Below, piece after piece: positions 31,808-38,402 of a stretch of 38,402 nt of DNA. The stretch is taken from contig JBQTJJ010000065.1 in the NCBI GenBank assembly GCA_052387235.1, positions 1 through 38,402 on the forward strand, written 5' to 3'. Origin of the DNA: JBQTJJ01 sp052387235. Lineage in GTDB: Bacteria; Actinomycetota; Acidimicrobiia; Acidimicrobiales; GCA-2861595. The notes under the pieces are model-generated. The model had not been told where the DNA came from. It made no database searches and was given only the letters and a program-made list of their open reading frames with translations. The translations under genes were made by a program, and so were the position numbers. Within the stretch, counting starts at the first letter, position 1; each line of letters starts with the position of its first letter.

Positions 31808-34036
31808 ATGCTCCGCAACGCGTGGGTCATCCCCGCCCTTCCCATCCTGTCGTTCTTCCTCATCCTGTTCTTCGGCCGGCGCCTGCCCAAGAAGGGCCAC
31901 GAGATCGGGGTGGCGGCGGTGGGAGCCGCCTTCGTGCTCTCCACGGTGGCGCTGCTCCAGTGGGTCGACCGCCCCGCCGACTACGAGGTCCCGCCCGCCG
32001 GCGAGCACGCGGCCGGGGCCGGGGCCGGCGGTGGGGCACACGCCGAGGATGCGCCGGCTGCCGCCGAGGACGACCACTCCGGCGAGGACTCGGCCGCCGC
32101 CGAGGTGGACGACCACGCCGGCGAGGAATCGGCCGCCGCCGAGGACGACCACGCCGGGGAGGGCGCAGCCGCCGCCGAGGACGACCACGCCGGCGAGGCC
32201 GGGGCCGCGGGCGAGGAGGAGCACCACGCCGAGCCCATCCGCGCCCCGGTCACGCGCCAGGTGGTGTGGTTCGAGAGCGGCGGGATCCAGATCAAGGCCG
32301 GCACCTACATGGACGGCATGGCCGTGATCCTCGTCTTCGTGGTCAGCCTGATCTCGTTCCTGGTGCACGTGTTCTCCACCAACTACATGCACGACGACCG
32401 GCGCTACACCCACTTCTTCGCCGCCCTCAGCCTGTTCACGGCCGGCATGCTCGTCATGGTCACGGCCGGCAACACCCTCCAGCTCCTGTTCGGCTGGGAG
32501 ATGATGGGCCTCTGCTCGTTCATGCTGATCGGGCACTGGTGGGAGGAGAAAAACAACTCCGACGCCGCCCTCAAGGCCTTCTTCACCACCCGCACCGGTG
32601 ACATCGGGCTCCTGGTCGGCATCTCCATCCTGTTCTTCGCGGCCGGCAGCACCTTCGACATCGCCGCCATCAACAACGCCGCCCTGGACGGCACCATCAG
32701 CAGCACGGTGCTCACCGTGGCGGCCGCCGCTCTGCTGTGTGCCGTCATCGGCAAGAGCGCCCAGTTCCCCCTCCACACCTGGCTGCCCGACGCCATGGCC
32801 GGGCCCACCCCGGTATCGGCCCTGATCCACGCCGCCACCATGGTGGTGGCCGGCGTCTACCTGGTCGCCCGCCTCTACGGCGTGTTCTGGGAGGGCCTCG
32901 ACATCGGCGGCGGCGGGATCAACCCGGTGGCCCTCTTCGGCGGAATCACCGTGCTGATCGCGGCGGCCCTCGCCTTCGTCCAGAGCGACATCAAGAAGGT
33001 GCTGGCCTACTCCACCGTCAGCCAGCTGGGGTACATGGTGATGGCCCTGGGCGTGGGGGCCTGGACGGCCGGGCTGTTCCACCTCTTCACCCACGCCTTC
33101 TTCAAGGGCCTGCTCTTCCTGGCGTCGGGCTCGGTCAGCCATGCCGTGCACAGCTTCGACATGAAGAAGGACATGGGCGGCCTGAAGGAGCACATGCCCA
33201 TCACGTTCAAGACCTTCATGGTCGGCAGCGTGGCCCTGGCCGGCATCCCGCCTCTGGCCGGCTTCTGGTCCAAGGACGAGATCCTGCTGGGTGCCTCCCA
33301 CGGCTACGAGCTCTTCCTGGTCGTGGGGCTGATCGGCGCCTTCCTGACGGCCGCCTACATGACCCGCTGCGTGTACCTCACCTTCTTCGGCGAGTACCGG
33401 GGCCACGGGCACCCCCACGAGTCGCCCCCGGCCATCACTGTGCCCCTCATCGTGCTGGCCGGGTTCTCGATCGTGGCCGGTTTCGTCAACATGCCGGGCG
33501 TCTTGCTGTTCTCGGAGTGGACCGAGAACGCCACGTTCCAGCTGGCTGGGGTGGAGCACCACGGCTTCTCGTGGAGCCTGGCCGTCATCGGCACGATGAT
33601 GGGCGCGGCCGGCATCGCCGCCGGTTGGGCCTACTACGCCCGCAACCTGGGGCCACACCGGCTCACCCAGCGCAGCGGCGCCGCCCTCACCGGCTACCGC
33701 ATCCTGGAGAACAAGTACTGGCTGGACCTCCTGTACACCGACATGATCGTGGGCGGCCTCAAGGGCCCGGTGGCTCGCGGTGCGTACTGGGTCAACCAGC
33801 GGGTGATCGACGGCGTGGTGAACGCGGTCGGGATCTCCTCACGGGCGGTGGCCCGGTTCACCTATGACGTCGTGGACCAGAAGGTGGTGGACGGCGTCGT
33901 CAACGGCACCGGCCTCACCGCCGAGGAGGGCGGCAGCGTCCTCAGTGTCCTGCAAACCGGCCGCGTGCAGCAGTACGCCGCCTTCCTCTTCGGCGCCGTG
34001 GTGGTCATGGGCGGCGCCCTCGTCCTCTTCGCCTAG
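31808..34036 (+). CDS. nuoL: Complex I subunit L, second operon, with acidic His-containing repeat insertion
   Basis: This 742-aa distal antiporter-like subunit has key blocks LFGWEMMGLCSFMLIGHWW and IGKSAQFPLHTWLPDAMAGP. It is about 80 residues longer than the first copy because of a loop between helices 2 and 3 (about 60-142). That loop is built of Asp/Glu/His/Ala repeats such as AAAEDDHAGE. NuoL topology would place this loop outside the cytoplasm. The C-terminal lateral-helix region is also extended, with two similar segments (YWVNQRVIDGVVNAVG and VVDQKVVDGVVNGTG). ATG 31808. Confidence 0.95.
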   Translation: MLRNAWVIPALPILSFFLILFFGRRLPKKGHEIGVAAVGAAFVLSTVALLQWVDRPADYEVPPAGEHAAGAGAGGGAHAEDAPAAAEDDHSGEDSAAAEVDDHAGEESAAAEDDHAGEGAAAAEDDHAGEAGAAGEEEHHAEPIRAPVTRQVVWFESGGIQIKAGTYMDGMAVILVFVVSLISFLVHVFSTNYMHDDRRYTHFFAALSLFTAGMLVMVTAGNTLQLLFGWEMMGLCSFMLIGHWWEEKNNSDAALKAFFTTRTGDIGLLVGISILFFAAGSTFDIAAINNAALDGTISSTVLTVAAAALLCAVIGKSAQFPLHTWLPDAMAGPTPVSALIHAATMVVAGVYLVARLYGVFWEGLDIGGGGINPVALFGGITVLIAAALAFVQSDIKKVLAYSTVSQLGYMVMALGVGAWTAGLFHLFTHAFFKGLLFLASGSVSHAVHSFDMKKDMGGLKEHMPITFKTFMVGSVALAGIPPLAGFWSKDEILLGASHGYELFLVVGLIGAFLTAAYMTRCVYLTFFGEYRGHGHPHESPPAITVPLIVLAGFSIVAGFVNMPGVLLFSEWTENATFQLAGVEHHGFSWSLAVIGTMMGAAGIAAGWAYYARNLGPHRLTQRSGAALTGYRILENKYWLDLLYTDMIVGGLKGPVARGAYWVNQRVIDGVVNAVGISSRAVARFTYDVVDQKVVDGVVNGTGLTAEEGGSVLSVLQTGRVQQYAAFLFGAVVVMGGALVLFA
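32057..32203 (+). repeat. In-frame 36-39 bp tandem repeat within nuoL (four units)
   Basis: Four consecutive units encode residues 84-95, 96-108, 109-120 and 121-132 of NuoL. The common core is AAAE(V)DDH(A/S)GE. The DNA repeats GCCGCCGAGG...GACCACGCCGGCGAGG with few changes, suggesting slippage-type expansion. A further degenerate acidic/His segment (EEEHHAE) follows directly. Confidence 0.85.
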
Positions 34037-34045
34037 GAGACTCCC

Positions 34046-35572
34046 TTGGACTGGTTCGACTCGTGGGCCCTCTCGCTGGCGGTGTTCCTCCCGGCCGTGG
34101 GGATCGTGGCCTTGGGCTTCATCCCGCGCGCCCAGGAGAACCTCATCAAGACGGTGACCCTCCTCACCACCCTGGCCACCATGGGCGTGGGCGTGGCCAT
34201 CATGGCCGGCTTCGACTACGGGGCCGGGAAGGCCCTCCAGTTCGAGGTCGACAACCAATGGATCGACGCCATCAACAGCCGCTACCACATGGGTATCGAT
34301 GGCATCTCACTGCCGCTGCTCGTGCTGTCGATGTTCATCAGCGTCCTGTGCGTCGTCTACTCCTGGGACCACTTCCCCGAGCCGCACAACCCCAAGGCCT
34401 TCCTCATGCTGCTCCTCATCCTCGAGGTGGGCATGAACGGCACCTTCGTGTCGCAGGACCTGATCTTGTTCTTCGTCTTCTTCGAGCTGGTGCTGCTGCC
34501 CATGTACTTCATGATCGGGGTGTGGGGCGGCCCCAACCGCCAGTACGCCTCGATCAAGTTCTTCCTGTTCACGCTGTTCGGGTCGGCGCTCATGATCCTC
34601 GGGTTCCTGGCCCTGTTCTTCAAGGCCGGCAACACCTTCGACATCCCCGAGCTGATCGCCAACGCCAGCGCCATCGACCACGACACCCAGCTGTGGATCT
34701 TCGGCGGGCTGTTCATGGGCTTCGCCATCAAGGTGCCCATGTTCCCGTTCCACACCTGGCTCCCCGACGCCCACACCGAGGCGCCCACCGTGGGCTCGGT
34801 CATCCTGGCCGCCGTCCTGCTGAAGCTCGGTACCTACGGCTTCGTGCGCATCGCCATCCCCATCCTCCCCGAGGCGGCGGTCTCGTGGGCGCCATGGATC
34901 GGGCTCCTGGCCGTCATCGGGATCATCTACGGCGCCCTGGCCTGCCTGGCCCAGCGCGACCTGAAACGGCTCATCGCCTTCTCCTCGGTGGCCCACATGG
35001 GCTTCGTGATGCTGGGCATCGCCACCCTCACCGACTTCGGCGTCAACGCTGCGGTGTTCGGCATGGTGGCCCACGGCCTCATCACCGGGATGCTGTTCTT
35101 CATCGCCGGCTCCATCCAGGAGCGCTTCCACACCCGTGAGCTGTCCCGCCTCGGCGGCCTGCTCGTGCAGGCGCCCAAGCTGGGCTGGATCCTCGGCTTC
35201 TGCGCCATGGCCTCGCTGGGGCTGCCCGGCCTGGCCGGGTTCTGGGGCGAGTTCCCGGCCATCCTGTCCGCCTACCAGCCCGCCCCCGAGCTCTCCGAGG
35301 CCCTGTTCCGGGGCTACATGGTGGTGGCCGCGGTCGGCACCGTCTTCGCGGCCGGCTACCTGCTGTGGATGTACCAGCGCACCGCCTTCGGCACGCCCAA
35401 GGAAGAGTTCGCCGAGGCCCACATCCACGATGTCCACGGCCCGGAGTGGCTGGCGTGGACGCCGCTCCTGCTGTTGATCGTGGCTCTCGGGGTGTACCCC
35501 CGCCTGCTGTTCGGCATCACCGACGAGGCGGTCCAGTCGGTGACGGCCGCCTTCACCGCGGTGGGGGGGTAG
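34046..35572 (+). CDS. nuoM: Complex I subunit M, second operon
   Basis: This 508-aa proton-pumping subunit has FFVFFELVLLPMYFMIGVWG (the helix-5 Glu), GFAIKVPMFPFHTWLPDAHT (the central Lys) and LLKLGTYGFVRI. The start is TTG 34046, with AGGAG 7 bases upstream, 9 bp after the nuoL stop. One copy only, so this is not an NuoM-duplicated complex. Confidence 0.96.
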   Translation: MDWFDSWALSLAVFLPAVGIVALGFIPRAQENLIKTVTLLTTLATMGVGVAIMAGFDYGAGKALQFEVDNQWIDAINSRYHMGIDGISLPLLVLSMFISVLCVVYSWDHFPEPHNPKAFLMLLLILEVGMNGTFVSQDLILFFVFFELVLLPMYFMIGVWGGPNRQYASIKFFLFTLFGSALMILGFLALFFKAGNTFDIPELIANASAIDHDTQLWIFGGLFMGFAIKVPMFPFHTWLPDAHTEAPTVGSVILAAVLLKLGTYGFVRIAIPILPEAAVSWAPWIGLLAVIGIIYGALACLAQRDLKRLIAFSSVAHMGFVMLGIATLTDFGVNAAVFGMVAHGLITGMLFFIAGSIQERFHTRELSRLGGLLVQAPKLGWILGFCAMASLGLPGLAGFWGEFPAILSAYQPAPELSEALFRGYMVVAAVGTVFAAGYLLWMYQRTAFGTPKEEFAEAHIHDVHGPEWLAWTPLLLLIVALGVYPRLLFGITDEAVQSVTAAFTAVGG

Positions 35573-37081
35573 GTGCTGGTGCTGGCCCAGGCCGCGACCG
35601 CCTTCAAGGCCCCGGACCTGGACTACGCCGCCCTGTCCCCGGAGATCGTCCTCACCGGCGTCCTCGTCCTCGTCCTGCTGCTCGACCTGGTGGTCGACGA
35701 GACCCGCAAGTACCTGGTCACCCAGCTGGCCGGCGTGGGCGTGCTCATCAGCCTCATCCCCGTCATCGCCCTGGGCGTGGACGGCGCCGACCGTTCCATG
35801 TTCGCCGGGGCCTACGTGGTGGACGACTTCGCCCTGCTGTTCAAGGGCCTCTTCCTCAGCATCGGCTACGTGGTCCTGCTCATGTCCACCCGCTACATCG
35901 AGGAGGGCGAGTACTACGAAGGCGAGTACTCCTTCCTGCTGCTGTCCGCCCTGCTCGGCATGGTGGTGATGTCGTCGGCCCGCGACCTCATCACGATCTT
36001 CGTGGCCCTCGAGCTGCTGTCCATCCCCGCCTACATGCTGGCCGGCTGGCGCAAGCGGGACCTGAAGAGCAACGAGGCGGCCCTCAAGTACTACCTCCTC
36101 GGCGTGCTCGCCTCGGCGGTGATGCTCTACGGCATGTCGCTGGTGTTCGGCGCTACCGGCTCCACCCTGCTGCGGGAGATCGGCGACCAGGTCGGCGGCT
36201 CGGCGGGCGAGGAGCCGCTGGTCACCCTCGGCATCTTCCTCATCGTGGTGGGTTTCGCCTTCAAGGTCTCGGCCGTGCCCTTCCACTTCTGGGCGCCCGA
36301 CACCTACGAGGGTGCGCCCACGCCCGTCACCGCCTTCCTCTCCGTGGCTTCCAAGACGGGCGGCTTCGTGGCCCTCCTCCAGCTCGTGTACGTGGGGTTC
36401 TTCGGGCGGGAGGAGGTGTGGGGCCCGCTGTTCTGGATCCTGGCCGCCCTCACCATGACGGTGGGCAACCTGGTGGCCCTGCGCCAGACCAACCTGGTGC
36501 GGATGCTGGCCTACTCGTCGGTGGCCCAGGCCGGCTACATCCTCGTGCCGTTCGCGGTGGCCGGGGACAGCCCACAGGCGGCCGGCACCGCGCAGACGGC
36601 CACCATCGTCTACCTGGCGATCTATGCGGCCATGAACCTGGGCGCCTTCGCCATCGTGATGGCAGTGGCCCGCAAGACCAGGTCGGCGGAGATCTCCACC
36701 TACGGCGGGCTGTTCACCTACGCGCCGGGGCTCACCGTGCTGATGACGATCTTCGTCTTCTCCCTGGCCGGCATCCCCCCCCTCGGCGGGTGGTTCGCCA
36801 AGCTGGCCATCTTCCAGGCCGCTCTCGACGCCGGCACCACCACCGCCGTCATCCTGGCTGTCATCGCCGGGGTGAACTCGGTGATCGCTCTGTTCTATTA
36901 CGCCTCGGTGGCGCGGGAGATGTGGATGCGGCCCGCACCCGACGACGACCGCAGCCCCATCCAGGTGCCGGCGCCCCTGGCCGCCGCCCTCGGCCTCACC
37001 GCGGCCATGGTGGTGGCGGTGGGGATCTACCCGCAGGCCATCGCCCGACTCGGCGACCTGGCCCACCTCACCGCGGGGTAG
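35573..37081 (+). CDS. nuoN: Complex I subunit N, second operon
   Basis: This 502-aa proton-pumping subunit has TIFVALELLSIPAYMLAGW (the helix-5 Glu) and GFAFKVSAVPFHFWAPDTYE (the Lys). GTG 35573 follows the nuoM stop directly. It ends in a UAG at 37079-37081. The same reading frame continues open beyond that stop into the methyltransferase downstream. Confidence 0.96.
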   Translation: MLVLAQAATAFKAPDLDYAALSPEIVLTGVLVLVLLLDLVVDETRKYLVTQLAGVGVLISLIPVIALGVDGADRSMFAGAYVVDDFALLFKGLFLSIGYVVLLMSTRYIEEGEYYEGEYSFLLLSALLGMVVMSSARDLITIFVALELLSIPAYMLAGWRKRDLKSNEAALKYYLLGVLASAVMLYGMSLVFGATGSTLLREIGDQVGGSAGEEPLVTLGIFLIVVGFAFKVSAVPFHFWAPDTYEGAPTPVTAFLSVASKTGGFVALLQLVYVGFFGREEVWGPLFWILAALTMTVGNLVALRQTNLVRMLAYSSVAQAGYILVPFAVAGDSPQAAGTAQTATIVYLAIYAAMNLGAFAIVMAVARKTRSAEISTYGGLFTYAPGLTVLMTIFVFSLAGIPPLGGWFAKLAIFQAALDAGTTTAVILAVIAGVNSVIALFYYASVAREMWMRPAPDDDRSPIQVPAPLAAALGLTAAMVVAVGIYPQAIARLGDLAHLTAG

Positions 37082-37165
37082 CCCACGCCCGCCCCGGGTG
37101 CGGAGCAGCGGGTCCGGGAGCGGATCCGCCGGGCCGGCCCCCTCAGCTTCGCCGAATACCTGGAG

Positions 37166-38245
37166 GTGGCCCTCTACGACCCGGCCGGCGGGTTCTTCTC
37201 CGGCCGAGCAGGGGAGGCGGGCCGAGGTGGGGACTTCCTCACCAGCCCCGAGGTGGGGCCGCTGTTCGGTGCCGTCGTGGCCCGCGCCCTCGACCGCTGG
37301 TGGGAGGAGCTGGGCCGGCCCGACCCCTTCGTCGTGGTCGAGGCCGGGGCCGGGGCGGGCACCCTGGCCCGCGCCGTGGTGGCCGCCGCCGGCGGCTGCG
37401 CCCCCGCCCTGCGCTACGTGCTGGTGGAGCGGTCCGAGCCGGCGCGGGCCCGCCAGGCCGAGCACCTGGCCCTCGACCCGCCGGCGGTGGCCCTCGGCCC
37501 GCCCCCGCCCGGCGAGGGCGACGGTGAGGGCGGCGGCGCGGCCGGCGCCCGGCCACCGTCGGAGGGCCCCATCCTGACCTCGCTGGCCGAGCAGCCGGCC
37601 CAGCCCACCACGGGTGTGGTGCTGGCCAACGAGCTGCTCGACAACCTCCCCTTCCACCTGCTGGAGCGGTCCGAGGAGGGCTGGCTGGAGGTCCGTGTCG
37701 GCGCCGGGCCGAGCCGGCTCGTCGAGGTCCCGGTGCCGGCCCGCCCCGATCTGGCCGCCGAGGCCGGCCGGCTGGCGCCGGGCGCCCCGGCCGGGGCCCG
37801 CATCCCCCTCCAGCTGGAGGCACGGGCCTGGCTCCGCGACGCCCTGGGCGGGCTGGAGCGCGGCCGGGTGGTGATGGCTGACTACGCCAGCTCAACGCCG
37901 TTCCTCGCCCGCCGGCCCTGGCAGGAGTGGGTCCGCACCTACCGCCACCACGCCCGGGGCGGCCACCCCCTGGAGGCGCCCGGCACCCAGGACGTCACCT
38001 GCGAGGTGGCCGTGGACCAGCTGGCCAGGGTCCGGGCGCCGGCCGCCGACCGCTCCCAGGCCGAGTTCCTGGCCGCCCACGGCATCGACGACCTGGTGGC
38101 CGAGGCCAGGGCCCGGTGGGAGGCCGCCGCCGCCGGCGGCGGTCTCGCCGCGGTGCGGGCCCGCAGCCGGGTGTCGGAGGCGGCCGCCCTCACCGACCCC
38201 GCCGGCCTCGGCGCCTTCCGCGTCCTGGAGTGGACCGTCCCCTAG
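37166..38245 (+). CDS. MidA/NDUFAF7-family SAM-dependent methyltransferase (COG1565-like)
   Basis: The protein has the family pattern GGDFLTSPEVGPLFGAVVAR, the SAM-binding loop VVVEAGAGAGTL (E59 onward in this numbering), the NELLDNLP motif (155-162) and a C-terminal FRVLEWTVP. Eukaryotic NDUFAF7 symmetrically dimethylates an Arg of the NuoD homologue NDUFS2 during complex I assembly; bacterial roles are less clear. A low-complexity insertion (about 112-135, PPPPGEGDGEGGG) is unusual. GTG 37166 is the first standard start, but conserved sequence (RVRERIRRAGPLSFAEYLEV) lies upstream in frame from 37109 without any ATG/GTG/TTG back to the nuoN stop. The true N-terminus is therefore unresolved. 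Confidence 0.9.
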   Translation: MALYDPAGGFFSGRAGEAGRGGDFLTSPEVGPLFGAVVARALDRWWEELGRPDPFVVVEAGAGAGTLARAVVAAAGGCAPALRYVLVERSEPARARQAEHLALDPPAVALGPPPPGEGDGEGGGAAGARPPSEGPILTSLAEQPAQPTTGVVLANELLDNLPFHLLERSEEGWLEVRVGAGPSRLVEVPVPARPDLAAEAGRLAPGAPAGARIPLQLEARAWLRDALGGLERGRVVMADYASSTPFLARRPWQEWVRTYRHHARGGHPLEAPGTQDVTCEVAVDQLARVRAPAADRSQAEFLAAHGIDDLVAEARARWEAAAAGGGLAAVRARSRVSEAAALTDPAGLGAFRVLEWTVP

Positions 38246-38284
38246 CCGGCAGACGCCGTTCTGGTCTCGAAATCGATAGGGTGC

Positions 38285-38310
38285 GGCTCCGTAGGAGTGA
38301 CTACGCAGCC
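38285..38310. terminator. Stem-loop after the methyltransferase
   Basis: GGCT-C-CGTAG and CTACG-C-AGCC form a stem of 9 pairs with one mismatch and loop GAGTGA, 40 bases after the methyltransferase stop. There is no U-tract. It also straddles the stop codon of the minus-strand ORF at the edge. It may terminate the second nuo operon, the opposing gene, or both. Confidence 0.35.
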
Positions 38311-38402
38311 AGCGGGATGACCTCGTTCGCGTAGCGAGTTTCGTGGACCCGGCGTCGTTCTTGGTCCAGGTGGAACCGCCAGTAGTCGTCGAAGTCACCA
38401 TT
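38301..38402 (-). CDS. C-terminal fragment of an unidentified protein, possibly a transposase
   Basis: The minus strand is open from the window edge to a stop at 38301-38303 and gives 33 residues, beginning NGDFDDYWRFHLDQERRR and ending RYANEVIPLAA. The aromatic/His/charged pattern looks like real protein and reminds me of the C-termini of some insertion-sequence proteins, but I cannot name the family. Its codon use is less GC-biased than the neighbours (TAC GCG AAC, CGT AGT around the end), consistent with a foreign origin. The rest of the gene lies outside the window. Confidence 0.45.
   Translation of the reverse strand, partial: NGDFDDYWRFHLDQERRRVHETRYANEVIPLAA

Noticed and set aside
31981..32304. 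Alternative-frame frames with repeats across the nuoL insertion
   Set aside because: They only mirror the tandem repeat in other frames; the NuoL frame is continuous and conserved on both sides.
31808..35572. A complex I with duplicated NuoM (extra pump subunit)
   Set aside because: Each operon has one NuoL, one NuoM and one NuoN; the extra length of the second NuoL is the repeat insertion plus the C-terminal extension.
34307..37657. 1116-codon minus-strand open frame opposite nuoM and nuoN of the second operon
   Set aside because: Composition is low-complexity and His/Gly/Gln-rich, as expected of the reverse frame of membrane-protein codons.
1..38402. CRISPR arrays, rRNA, tRNA or riboswitches
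   Set aside because: No spaced direct repeats, cloverleaf or recognisable conserved RNA sequence were seen on either strand.

Overview
The window is GC-rich DNA, almost entirely coding, with frequent GTG and TTG starts and many 4-bp ATGA/GTGA gene overlaps. It looks like an actinobacterial chromosome. The gene set fits a deep-branching lineage such as Acidimicrobiia: a split b6-type cytochrome b, a menaquinone-reductase-like flavoprotein, and leaderless-type promoters. The lineage is an inference from style and content, not a database result.

Layout: (1) 1-3182 is the end of a haem operon (hemD 3' end, hemB, hemL) followed by an unrecognised gene. A 148-bp inverted-repeat element lies between hemD and hemB. 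(2) 3201-5785, minus strand: a membrane-anchored mono-haem cytochrome c, a geranylgeranyl/menaquinone reductase-family flavoprotein and a TetR regulator. (3) 5786-6084 is a divergent control region with a good -10 and a near-consensus CRP-family operator. (4) 6085-11185 is a seven-gene cytochrome bc/b6f-like operon: unknown membrane protein, two-cluster ferredoxin, b6-type cytochrome b, subunit IV, Rieske protein, di-haem cytochrome c, unknown membrane protein. (5) 11345-26685 is a complete 14-gene complex I operon, nuoABCDEFGHIJKLMN. (6) 26732-37081 is a second complex I operon, nuoABCDHIJKLMN, lacking nuoEFG, which together with (5) makes 25 nuo genes in a row. (7) 37166-38245 is a MidA/NDUFAF7-family methyltransferase. 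(8) The right edge holds the C-terminal piece of an unidentified minus-strand gene, possibly from an insertion sequence.

How it works together: this is a respiratory island. The first complex I should oxidise NADH and reduce menaquinone. The second has the quinone and proton-pumping arms but no NADH module, so it needs another donor (ferredoxin, F420H2 through a separate subunit, or a shared NuoEFG). Menaquinol would be oxidised by the bc/b6f-like complex, with electrons passing to the c-type cytochromes. No terminal oxidase lies in the window. Haem genes supply cofactors, and the reductase probably saturates the quinone tail.

The most interesting signals are in the second complex I. Its NuoD carries an Arg at the position that the eukaryotic assembly factor NDUFAF7 methylates. 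The first NuoD has Thr there, and an NDUFAF7-family gene directly follows the second operon. This NuoD also has Trp in place of the quinone-binding Tyr, NuoH has altered signature motifs, and NuoL carries acidic, His-containing tandem repeats in a predicted extracytoplasmic loop.
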